64,000 nt of DNA from Zelopaecilomyces penicillatus (taxonomy: Eukaryota > Ascomycota > Sordariomycetes > Hypocreales > Pseudodiploosporaceae): NCBI GenBank assembly GCA_005765155.1, contig VCCP01000004.1, positions 5,146,001 through 5,210,000 of the forward strand, given 5' to 3'. Below, piece by piece: positions 11,629 to 21,281 of the stretch (positions are counted from its first letter, which is position 1; every line of letters begins with the position of its first letter). The notes under the pieces are model-generated. The model searched no databases and was not told where the DNA came from. It worked only from the letters and a program-made list of their open reading frames with translations. Made by a program: the position numbers and the translations under genes.

Positions 11629-13613
11629 CTAGCCAAATATCTTGTCGAGAATCATCACCATTCCGTTCCTATATCGCCATTGTAAGTTTATGCCTCATGA
11701 AATGACAAACAAGAAAAGGAATATATCAAACAGAGATAGAGTAGGACAAGTTGGAAAGGAGGTGTTGTATTGTACGTACTTTGGCGGTGTTGGAATATAG
11801 TTTCGCTGGTATTCTTCAATCTCTGCCACATCCCTCTGTAGGTCTACTTCTTCAGGCTTGTGAATATGGGTCTTGTGAATGAACTTGTACCCAAAATACA
11901 GAATCGGAAAGACTCCAACCATGGCGTAACTAATAAGATGCTGGAGTTAGTCCAAGAATGGGTATGAATAATAATTTGGATGTCAACGCTTACGAGAATA
12001 GAAAATCAGTAACCTTCCAGTGCCCAGGAAGCGGCAAAAACACCGTGTAGCCGCCAACAAATGTCATGACAAACGTCCACGCAAGAGCAAACCATGCGGC
12101 ATATGGCATAAACCATGCCCTATACGGCAGCGTTCTGCGGTCGATATCTTGAGCCTTGAGAGCGCGGTAGAAACAGAGGTAAGAAACACAGACGGCAGAG
12201 AAGTTGATGAGCTGTGAGGCTGTGACCAATGAGACAAACCAATTCAAGACGACAGAGGCACTGGACGACAACTGCATGAAAGATAAGAGAGAAAAAAGAA
12301 GCACTATGCCAACGCAGTAGACGGGCACGCCCTGTTTATTACAGGTGGAAAGAAGCTTGGGTGCTTTACCCTCCAAGGCCAACCCATAAAGCGAACGTGA
12401 AGCACAATACACGTATGAGTTACCCGCAGAAAAGGCCGCTGTTAGAACCATTGCATTGACAATGTGAGGTAGCACCTTGATTCCTAGTCGATCCATGGCA
12501 ACAACATAAGGCGAGGCAGCAGCTCCGGGCTTGGAGTCTTTGAAAGCAGCAATCAGAGTCTCGTCGTTGTATGGGACTAGGATTCCAACACAGAGGGAGC
12601 CGAGAATGAAGAAGGTCGTCAGTCGATAAAAGACGGCATTGAAAGCACGCGGCATCACAACTCGAGGGTTTTCTGCCTCGCCAGCTGCCATTGAGACATA
12701 GTCTGGGCCCGCAATCGTAAAGGCTGCAGCGATGAGGGATTGTAAAAATCCAAGCCAACGACCTAGATTGCCATCATAGTACAACGGGGCGAAAGCTCCC
12801 GGCTCCTTCCAGTTTCGGAATCCAAAGCGGTCGCCCTGCGGATTACCACCGAGCATGACAACGAATGTGAAAAAGATGAGACCGACGATCAGGAGGACTT
12901 TGCCAACTGCCGCCCAGAACTCAGTCTCGCCAAACCACTTGACTCCTAGGAGGTTAATCAGAGCGTACAGCACAATGACTATAACAATAAAAGCGGCAGT
13001 CGGAATAGCATCGGTCCAGAATTGAATGATGACATTACAAGCTGTGATTTCAAAGGGCACCAGGGCAGCTTCGAAGATGAAAAAGTTCCAGCCAGTCGCA
13101 AATCCAAATGCCTCGTCAACATAGCGACCAGCGAAGCGGATAAAAGGTGAAGAGATGGGCAAATACGTGACCATCTCAGCCATGCAAAGGGTTACGGCAA
13201 GTACAACAGTACACCAAAAAGCAAAAGCGATGAGCAGACTAGCCGGCCCTCCATTGAGAAGATTTTTACCAATTTGGACCTAGTGTAGGCAAAATATGGT
13301 GAGCATTCATTGAGCTTTCATCCCAAGAAAAGACGAAGCATAAGTACATATGTACTGTACGTACATAGAGGGCAGTTCCAATTGTGCCACCAATTCCAAT
13401 GAGCTGGATGTGCCTAGACTTTAGTCTGCGATGGGTCGTGTCTTGTCTAAATTCGCTGGATAAAGAGACCCGGGCATCCTCGGGTGCTGTTGTGGATCCA
13501 GGACCCAAATGAGCCGCATGTTTGGTATCAACACCGCTGCTGCTGCCAGCCTCGCCTTTCTCCTTGTCGGAGGAGTACGCAGGCAGGCCCGACGCACGGG
13601 ACGTCGCGGTCAT
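11629..13613 (-). CDS. Amino-acid permease, inda1-like (AAT/APC superfamily)
   Basis: Proton-coupled plasma-membrane amino-acid importer with about twelve membrane segments. Four exons, 13613..13365, 13279..11994, 11929..11780 and 11668..11629, all join in frame to give 574 residues. Introns begin GTACGT, GTAAGC and GTACGT and end in TAG. The first membrane helix carries the family motif RHIQLIGIGGTIGTALYV, split by intron 1 just before its final Val. The N-terminal 70 residues are hydrophilic and cytosolic. The C-terminal tail ends PPK|NGMVMILDKIFG, with the last 40 bases in a separate exon that is easily missed. Length and motif fit the permease called inda1 in Trichoderma (recalled at about 573 residues). 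Substrate range cannot be read from sequence. Confidence 0.9.
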
Positions 13614-15454
13614 GACGGGTAGATTGTGGAGGCTTTCCTATGACGATTTATCCTGGGATAAGAAATCTGCCGGCAGAAGACGGCACTACTTGAGACAAAC
13701 TCGGTCTGGCCCGTCCGAGGACTCAAAACAATCCCGCTTTGGGGATTGGTGTCGGGCCCAGTTGGCTAGAGCCGGAGTTTTCGTAGGTGGATTGGGATGA
13801 CCAAGCGTTCAAAAGCGGCACAAGAGAGCGAGGTGCGGTAATCTGCAAACAAGACATGCAAATCCCAATTCAGCGGATGGACTTGAGCAAAAGAGAAAAG
13901 AATTCAACCACAAATTCCATGCGCGGCAGCTTCGTTACGAGGCGAGCAAAAGAAGTTGGGGACGTGGGACAAAATAACTGCAAGGAGGAAACAACCCTGA
14001 TGGCAGAAGAAAAGGGCGCCCAGCTAACTAGAGTGATGAGAGAGCCGAACAGTAGCCGAAGACGTTGGGCTGTAGCGGGCCATCTCACCTGCTTAGCGGG
14101 CTACGAACAATCTTGACGTAGTACGGTTATCCAACCAAGGCTCTCAATCGTTTGGCTGCCTTTCCAGAATGCCAAACAAAATTAATGGCAGTTGCCTAGG
14201 TGTGGTGTATGGATGCAAGTCAGAGCGCCACAAGATCCCAATGGACCGGGGTGGCTAGTCCGCACATTACCAGTAATAATTAGTCAAGTACCATTGTAAA
14301 GTGCTAAGAACAACCTGAGAAATCAATTGGCGAGATCCTGAAAGGGTGAACAAACGGTAGCAAAGCGACGCGAGAATGTCTAGCAGGCAATTATTAGACA
14401 GGAGATCGAACATCATGTTGATGCAATTGGTATGCGCGGTGTACTTGCAGCAGCTTTTCGTACGGTACATCCCTCTGCATTGCATTGTCGGTGGACCTAC
14501 CGACCCAGGGCGGCACATGTTCGTCCATGTCCACGGCTGTCAAATGCAACGTGTGCATGTGAAGACCAGGGGTAAGCGAAGAGAGCACAGCTGGGGGAAA
14601 CGGGGGCGTGGGGGAGCATCCAGAAACCAGGGGCTGTTGACTGGACTGGGCAAGCTGGTAATATATATGTATGTATGCTGTGAGCTTTCGTTTAGATGCT
14701 CATTGTGTACAGAGTTGCTCGTTATCGTTCATCGTGTGCTGGTCATGTAGCTGTTCGTGTAGCTTGCCATGGAGCACGTCATCTTGTCTCAATCAATCGA
14801 ACAATCAGGAGTTAGAGGTCTTGGCTTGCCAGGGCGGCCGCCAGCCACAAGGGGAAGGCGTCGCTGTGTTTAGCTGCCGGGCGCCTGTCATGGCGAGTCG
14901 TGCAGCCCCTGGTCAGATGGCTTGCACCAACGGCCGAGTAACTAGTACGTGTTTTCCGTGCTCAAAGTCGGCTCATCGCGTGAAAAAAATGAAAATTCAA
15001 GATAATAGTGGTGCAGTCCAGGTTTAACAGAGATGATGCATGTCCAGCCCCTCTCTTCGCGACTGCCCTCTTGCTCTTGCTCTGGTTGAGCGTGGCACCT
15101 TCCCCTTCCTTCGCGCCGGCGACACCGCCTTTCTAGGTACTTGGCAATGTCACTCAGCTGGCAGCGTATTCGTACAAATTGCTGGCGGGATTCAGCTTCA
15201 ACATGAACTCGGGTAAAGAAATGTTTCTTTCCGGGCATTCATCCATCTACCGTGTTCACTGTTGATACATTTATTATTATTATATTCATCATCGTTGTTA
15301 TCTATTCTCTCGGCCGTGTTACTCTTGCTTGACCCAATTCTGCATGGCGGCCGACGGCACATCCCGTGGCTGCATGACGACTAGGTACGCAGTTTCAGAG
15401 TCTCTCCACAACCACCAAACATGCCATTGTCTTCTGCATCATCTACTACAAATC

Positions 15455-15481
15455 TATATATATATATATATATATATATAT
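15455..15481. repeat. TA dinucleotide microsatellite
   Basis: Alternating T and A for 27 bases. Confidence 0.95.
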
Positions 15482-16173
15482 CAAATGTATATCCTCGATC
15501 TTCTCTTACTATCTAAGAATGCAACAATACAACAATGCCATGTACTTGTTAGTGCTGTACAATGAGACAATCAATATCCCTCTACATCAACATTACATAC
15601 CTACAAATGCAGTCCCGGCCGCAACAGGTTGAACTTGTCAACCTAGCAAGCCCGACATTGTTTCGGAGACCCTTGCTGGTTGTAACGCCCACTGGCGCAT
15701 GTTATCATCTTCATTCTCGTTCACGGACCTGTTGCCTCTTACATTTTCTGTTCCGCATCTTCTTATGCAGTATTTCGTCTCCTCAATCTCTTTCCAAGAA
15801 GTATTAAACCATATGCTTCTTTCAGGCATCCTGCGGTTTTCTACATCCCATTTAATGCCGCCCTTTTCTTTTTAAATAATGACATGTATCTCGTCCTTCC
15901 TCTTGTCTCTCTGCTCCCCAACCTCAAAAGGCACAAGGTTAATGGAATCCACCACAGTATTTCTTTTCTCAGTGCTACTTCATCTACTAGAAAATGTCTC
16001 AAAGCACATGTTTTGACGGGCCGATGAGCCGGACAGGTGAGAACGCGTGTCTCATTGCATTCAATCCACTGTCTGGCCCTCTTCAACTCCACAATAGGAT
16101 CAACACACTATCTAGACGAATGCGAATGCTATTATATAGATAAGTGATTAACTTAGCCCATGGTGTTAGTTAT

Positions 16174-16180
16174 TATATAA
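16174..16180 (+). promoter_or_regulatory. TATA-like box of the CFEM-like gene
   Basis: TATATAA lies about 160 bases before the ATG at 16342; the sequence between is CT-rich, as is common for fungal leaders. Confidence 0.35.
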
Positions 16181-16341
16181 ACCTGCAGTCGATTAAAGGC
16201 TTACTTATCTACTAGCTCCTCCTAAGTCCATCATCCTTAACACTCACAACCACAATTATTTATTTACCACTCTCACCATATCCACATTAGTCTCGTTCCC
16301 ATCTGTATCACACACTCTAAGATCTCTCCCCGCTCGTCAAT

Positions 16342-16584
16342 ATGAAGCTCTGTACCGCCATCACCGTCACCCTCGCTGGCATGGTCAGCGCCCAAGACTT
16401 CAACAGACTGCCTCCGTGCAGCATCAACTGCATGCAAATTTTCCTCAAAAACAACCGCTGCGGCTGCCCCAATATTAGAAAGATTGTTTCGGAGTCGGTC
16501 AGCTGCCTTGAGCAGGCCTGTGGGCCGGCAGAAGACCTATTTAGAAGATTCGTTGCGGCTGGTTCTGACAAAATATTTAAATAG
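16342..16584 (+). CDS. Small secreted cysteine-rich protein, degenerate CFEM-like
   Basis: 80 residues, single exon. A signal peptide of about 17-18 residues ends MVSAQ. The mature part has six cysteines in the order expected for a CFEM domain: PPC-x3-C, an RCGC pair, then C-x4-C followed by GPAED. The canonical domain has eight cysteines. The one just before the C-x-C pair, with its haem-contacting Asp, and the final one are missing. CFEM proteins act outside the cell in haem/iron capture or as effectors; with two cysteines lost, haem binding is doubtful. No GPI tail is seen. It could be a recently decayed or specialised effector-type protein. Confidence 0.55.
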   Translation: MKLCTAITVTLAGMVSAQDFNRLPPCSINCMQIFLKNNRCGCPNIRKIVSESVSCLEQACGPAEDLFRRFVAAGSDKIFK

Positions 16585-17023
16585 AGAACACTATTCCTGC
16601 CATCCTGGCACTTTGCAGAGTCTAGACGCATTATAAAACGGAGGAATAAGGCATATTCCGCTACTGTGAGGTAGGAATATTGTGTGTGTGTGGACTGGGT
16701 GTGTTTACAATTATATTTAACAAACAAGCCTTTTTCTTCTTTGCTTTAGATGCCTTTTATAAACAGTTCGAACTCAAGCGAAGCCCTGCCCTTGTTAGAT
16801 TGTAGAGTGGAATGATACGTGATTTAATCGCTTTATATCTCGACGCCTCTTTTGGTATAGTATCTGGCAATGTGGTTAAAACATATATAGCATTGTAACC
16901 ATCAATGATATAGGACACACACGACTAGTATGAAAGATTGTACAGCAATTACAGCTGCAAAGCTGCAAAGCTCATCAAACGCAAACGAAGATCCCGTGAA
17001 CAAAATTGATAAAAGTGCATCTC
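16585..17023. other. Spacer
   Basis: No gene seen. A short frame from 16930 begins M-K-x-C-T-A-I-T like the neighbouring secreted protein, then diverges. Confidence 0.5.
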
Positions 17024-17728
17024 CTACCACAACCCGCTCCATTTCTTTCCGTGACCCTTCATCCTCGCCCAAGGATCAGTCAACACCGACACAATATAAT
17101 TCTGCCCCGTGGCAGTAACAGCATGGACTACTACATCCTCTCCATATGGCCATTGGCCACACATGTCCTCACTGTCACGGATATCACAGGTAGCAAACGG
17201 CTGGGCCTGCAGGCATTCGCGCGCCGCTACCAAAGCATCGGTGCGTTTGACATAGCACCCCTCAATATCCCTTTCCTGTACGGAGCCGGTCCTGTCCGTG
17301 TTGTAGTCGATGGTGGTTTGCACAACATAGTGCAGCAGCTTGGGGCCGTCGGTGGAGAGGCATATAGTTCCGTCAGCTGTGGCGGCCAAGGATTCGTTAT
17401 TGGGCGTTGTGTCAATACCGACGGAAAGCTCTTGGCCGGCCGGGGCGCGAGCGAACAAGACGACTCCGTCACGGTGGGTCCACTTCTCGGCCGGGGACGA
17501 GAGGCGTTCCGAGTACTCCGAAAACTCGTCGGGACTGTAGTTGAGCTTTGTCAGGGCGCCTGAAGCGAAGGCTTTGGCAGCTTCAAGAGTGCCGTGCGTT
17601 CCAAGCACGTGAAAAGATTGGTTGGCGCCGGTTGAGTCCTCGTTGTAGTTGACTACTGTGAGGGTAGTATGGAATAGGTGTTCTGGGGTCAAATAAATCA
17701 TTTCGGCTTTGTCACGGGTATTTGCCAT
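17024..17728 (-). CDS. Conserved-looking protein with an internal duplication, function unknown
   Basis: 234 residues, one exon, no signal peptide or membrane segment, likely cytosolic. I do not recognise a named domain. The protein is two copies of one unit. Residues about 15-60 (HTTLTVVNYNEDSTG..., then a helix rich in Ala) align with about 130-175 (HYVVQTTIDYNTDRTG..., again an Ala-rich helix). The strand GVVLFARAPAGQ near residue 90 aligns with DVVVHAVTATGQ near 205. Each unit therefore looks like strand-helix-strand. The gene lies alone, upstream of the small CFEM-like gene and in the opposite direction. The ATG at 17728 is the first in frame. Confidence 0.7.
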   Translation of the reverse strand: MANTRDKAEMIYLTPEHLFHTTLTVVNYNEDSTGANQSFHVLGTHGTLEAAKAFASGALTKLNYSPDEFSEYSERLSSPAEKWTHRDGVVLFARAPAGQELSVGIDTTPNNESLAATADGTICLSTDGPKLLHYVVQTTIDYNTDRTGSVQERDIEGCYVKRTDALVAARECLQAQPFATCDIRDSEDMCGQWPYGEDVVVHAVTATGQNYIVSVLTDPWARMKGHGKKWSGLW

Positions 17729-18463
17729 TGCGTTTCAATGCTTGGCTGCACGATATCTATAACAATCGGGGGTTTTTTTTTTTTGGTCTGGCAAGAGTTT
17801 AGATATGAACAAATAAAAAAAAGAACCGGTGGGTTATGTATGCATTTCATATCCCGACTTCAAGAAAAGGGAAGATGACCATCAGCTTCAGCTTCAGCAG
17901 CTAAAGGATGGCACAGAAAATATATTTTCTAATGTAATTAATCAGAAGGAGGAAACAACATCATGTTTTCGTCATCCGCCAAAATTCATGTTGTGACATG
18001 GTGGGGAAACCACGTGTGTATTTTCCTCGAAAGAAAAAGATATATTAATAGATGGTGTGACTCTGTTCTACCGAGGCACGCCAGACTGGTGATAATAATG
18101 ACGAGATGTGCCAAAGTGGGCAGTTCAAAGTGGGCTGAAAAAAGATTGAGTAGCTTTGACCTGTTTACGCCGCGTTTCTCATGGTCGGATTTGTAAATTA
18201 ATTGCTTTTCAAGCCGACCCGAGTTGGCGCGAGAACCACCCCGATTTTTCGACAGTTGTCGTAAAGTGCGCGTGGTTTACGTTGGAGTCCTGACAGACAA
18301 ATGGCTATTTAAGCTGCGCCTGTCTTGCCTACCAAGTTGATAAAATCAGGGAATCAAACGGAAGAAATGAGAAAAGGAAAAGCCACCAATGCAATTAAAC
18401 AAAAACACACACACAGGTAAGCGTTGTCGGAGGTAATATCCAACTGCGAGCACTGATTCCGAG
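17729..18463. other. Intergenic
   Basis: Promoter side of the duplicated-domain gene. No supportable gene. A TATTTAAG stretch near 18304 could serve the small frame that follows. Confidence 0.5.
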
Positions 18464-18781
18464 ATGGGGCTTCTTTCGTTTAGTATTCTGATGAACAAAG
18501 CCGATGAACAGGAAGACACATGCCATCTCGCAGTTGAGATGTCATGTCCATCAGAGGCACAACTTAGCCAAGCCGAGCTATCCGTCCAGCCATTCAACAC
18601 TCCGGAACATACAGCGCATATATGCGAGTTGTTGTTCACTTACAATTTGGCCAAGTGGACACCTTCCGAGTGCCGCCATCAAAGTTTCAACAGGGAAGAC
18701 CTGAAGCATGAGCTGCAAAGCGCCCTGCTCAAGGACATTGAGCCTGGATTTGGATTTGGATTCACCGAGACAAATCATTAG
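18464..18781 (+). CDS. Possible small acidic protein, unknown
   Basis: 105 residues, single exon, no recognised domain. The composition is protein-like: Glu/Asp-rich, spread codon use, a C-terminal PGFGFGF stretch. A TATA-like TATTTAAG lies about 155 bases upstream. No homologue can be judged by eye, and an overlapping minus-strand frame of similar length exists. This is the weakest coding call in the list. Confidence 0.25.
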   Translation: MGLLSFSILMNKADEQEDTCHLAVEMSCPSEAQLSQAELSVQPFNTPEHTAHICELLFTYNLAKWTPSECRHQSFNREDLKHELQSALLKDIEPGFGFGFTETNH

Positions 18782-19437
18782 GTAGTGTTGTTATGGAATC
18801 TATGTGCTGTTACATGGTGCCATTGCATACTTGAATCTGTTGCAGAAGCAAAAGAAAAGAGAAAAGACGAGAGGGGGGAGTTCAGTATATCCATTTTTCA
18901 GCAAACGGTTTCATGACACACCATTCATTCACTGTTACCAATACATCTTATTTTTCATCTTTGGCACGCTATTACAAATAGAAATCGTATCCGTAGGTGC
19001 ATTTATAGCAGTTATTATAACTAGGTCTATTGGGAAGGGCTACCAGGAACCAGACGTGCAACAGAAAAGATGTCCAAAAACTTGAGGCTGTGGGCAGCTG
19101 GCTTCGACTCGCTTGTGAAATTACTTGCATCTAAAAAGGCTTGGAGAAGTAGCTTCCATTGGCAGTAGAAATGGGAGTGACCGACGTAGTGGAGATATGA
19201 GTGAGCATCATCATGTCATGGGTTAGAAATCTACATTGCATGGTGAACAACTGCAATTATCAAAACGCTCATTCACCAGACGCCATCAGAGAGAGGCTAC
19301 ACTCAGTATTGAAATGACCATTTATGTTTTCTGTCTGCTTTTTTTCTCAAGGGCCCTCTCCCCGCTAAGAGGTAAAGATTTGACCTTCTCCCAGAGGAAA
19401 CCATTATGTGTCAGAATCTGTCCGATATTGCACGAAG
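18782..19437. other. Intergenic, 3' flank of the alcohol dehydrogenase
   Basis: No coding frame seen. Confidence 0.55.
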
Positions 19438-20610
19438 TTACTTGCTTGAATCGACAACAAACCGCCCAATAATCTTTTCATCAAGCATCAAATTGAATAC
19501 ATCCTGGAGCTTGCTCAGCCCAACGACTCTATACGGTATCTTGACAAGACCCCTGCGGAAAAAGTCAAGCGCCTCTGCTGTATCCACACGGTTTCCAACA
19601 TAACTGCCTTTGATACAGATCATGCTGACGACAGTATTAAAGACTGGCGCACTTATTCTGGCATGCGCTGGAAGGCCAATGCAAACCACGGTGCCCCGAG
19701 GGCGAACATACTCGGTTGCTTCTTGGAAGGGTCTTTCATGAACTGCTAGGAGAAGAGAACCATGGGGACCAAGCCCGTCCGGGGTAGAAGCCTTGATATC
19801 AGAAACAAGATCGGTAGCGGCCTGGAAGTCGATGAATGATGTCGCACCGAGCTCGGTACACGAGGCTTTCTTTTCCTCACCAGCATCAATGGCAATCACC
19901 TGCAAGCCCATCGCTTTTGCATATTGGCAAGCTAAGCTTCCAAGCCCGCCACCTGCACCAACAATGGCAATGAACTGACCGGGCCTGACTCCCGACTCTT
20001 TGAGGCCTTTATAGACTGTGATGCCTGCACATAGTATTGGAGCAACTGAGGCCAGATCGCAACTCTCAGGGATATGGGCGATGTGTGCAGCCTTGGCGAT
20101 TGCGTACTGCTGAAAGGAACCATCAACGGTGTAACCAGAGAGCAATGCTTTCTTACACAGAGGCTCGTCTCCTTGGTTACAGTATGAACAGTTGAGACAC
20201 GACCCATTGATCCATTTGATGCCAGCCTTTGCACCGATTTGGACAGTGTCGACTAAACAGCCTCGAGCCACAACAATACCGGCGCCCTCGTGGCCTCCAA
20301 CAAGGGGCAACTTTAGTGGGAGGGGCCAGTCGCCTTGCATGGCGTGCAGATCCGTATGGCAAACGCCCGAGTACTTGATGTTGATGAGAACTTCGTCAGG
20401 GCCGGGCTTTGGCACAGGTATTTCTTTGAAAATGGTCGCTTTTTATGGCCGAAAAAAAAAATCAAAATAAAATTAGTTACAGTGTAGTCAACAAAAAAAA
20501 ACCAATTGAGAAACTGGATATATAGCATCATAATAAGAGAGGGACATACGGCCACCAGCCTTTTCCACCACCTGTGCCCATTGCATAGTAGGTATAACAG
20601 GAGTCTCCAT
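19438..20610 (-). CDS. Zinc-dependent alcohol dehydrogenase (class of yeast ADH1)
   Basis: Cytosolic NAD-dependent enzyme expected to reduce acetaldehyde to ethanol and regenerate NAD. Two exons, 20610..20550 and 20438..19438, join in frame to give 353 residues. The first exon encodes only METPVIPTMQWAQVVEKAGG plus the first base of a Pro codon. The donor is GTATGT; the acceptor is a bare AAAAAG. Catalytic zinc ligands are Cys47 (GVCHTD), His70 (GGHEGAG) and Cys157 (APILCAG). Structural zinc ligands are Cys101, 104, 107 and 115. The Rossmann glycine motif GAGGGLG follows. All sit within three residues of the yeast ADH1 positions, so the enzyme looks active. It is divergent from pyruvate decarboxylase with a 671-base shared promoter, which places it in the ethanol branch of fermentation. 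Confidence 0.93.
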
Positions 20611-20995
20611 CTGAGTTGTTTGTTTTCGTAGGTGTGTGTGTGTGTATAAATGTGTTTATCGATCGTGACAATGGGTTCCAAAACCGTTCACGGTAATCGG
20701 GCATTCAAATATGTTTGGACTTTACACTTTAATATACTAAATCAGGGCTAGGTGAGCTTGCAAATACCGGGCTGAGCAAACCTCTTCACATCAAAAGTCA
20801 TTCAATAAAGCTCACATCACGCGAGGCGTTGTATACGAAAAAAAGATGAACCATTTTGAAGCCTCTTACGCCAAACCCATGTCAGCCTCATATTGCCTCA
20901 TATTCAGCCGTGAAACTGAATTAATTTGTAGAATGAAATGAAATTGAAATAAAGGGCTGGTGGTCCGCCTTGACACTGCGCCACCATATGTCAAA

Positions 20996-21008
20996 ATGAC
21001 GCGGTCAT
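20996..21008. promoter_or_regulatory. Inverted repeat ATGAC-N3-GTCAT
   Basis: Perfect five-base arms around GCG, in the ADH/PDC promoter. It could bind a dimeric factor; no known consensus is claimed. Confidence 0.3.
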
Positions 21009-21038
21009 GGCCTGTTTCCGCCCCAAAAGATGTGGTGG

Positions 21039-21048
21039 GTGGTCTGAT
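21039..21048 (-). promoter_or_regulatory. SRE-like site (ATCAGACCAC)
   Basis: On the minus strand this reads ATCA-GA-CCAC, fitting the loose sterol-response pattern ATCANNCCAC recognised by SREBP-type bHLH factors. It has one mismatch to the stricter fungal SrbA pattern I recall. A bHLH of that class is encoded 8 kb away. Confidence 0.35.
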
Positions 21049-21260
21049 GATGCGTCAGGTCATGCCAGCAGCTCGGAGTATTTACCTTTTCCCCTCTTCT
21101 ATTTTTTTTACTTCTTCTTCTTCTTCTTGTTATTGTTTTTCTGAATACACGATATATACTGTCTAGTTTAAATAGCATTTACAATCCATCTACTATCAGA
21201 TAGTTGCTATAAGAGCTTGTTCTATACATGTGAATGTGCTGAGTTGTACAACGGTTCGTA

Positions 21261-21281
21261 ATCATCATCATCATCATCATC
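21261..21281 (+). repeat. (ATC)7 repeat ending at the PDC start codon
   Basis: Seven ATC triplets run directly into ATGG, so the repeat forms the last 21 bases of the leader. Confidence 0.9.

Larger units (their letters stand above)
13614..16341. other. Long intergenic region
   Basis: About 2.7 kb without a supportable gene. Several open frames of 60-124 codons occur on both strands but show no domain, signal peptide or conserved look. The region includes a TA dinucleotide run and, at its right end, a TATA-like box for the small secreted protein. Confidence 0.55.
20611..21281. promoter_or_regulatory. Shared divergent promoter of ADH and PDC
   Basis: 671 bases between the two start codons. 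Visible elements are a near-palindrome ATGAC-GCG-GTCAT, an SRE-like site, a TGCGTCA site at 21050-21056, a GT run close to the ADH start, CT-rich sequence before PDC and an (ATC)7 run touching the PDC start. One region for two consecutive enzymes suggests joint control; this is inference. Confidence 0.6.

Noticed and set aside
14376..14750. 124-codon open frame
   Set aside because: No domain, odd composition, no promoter or splice context; chance frame in a gap.
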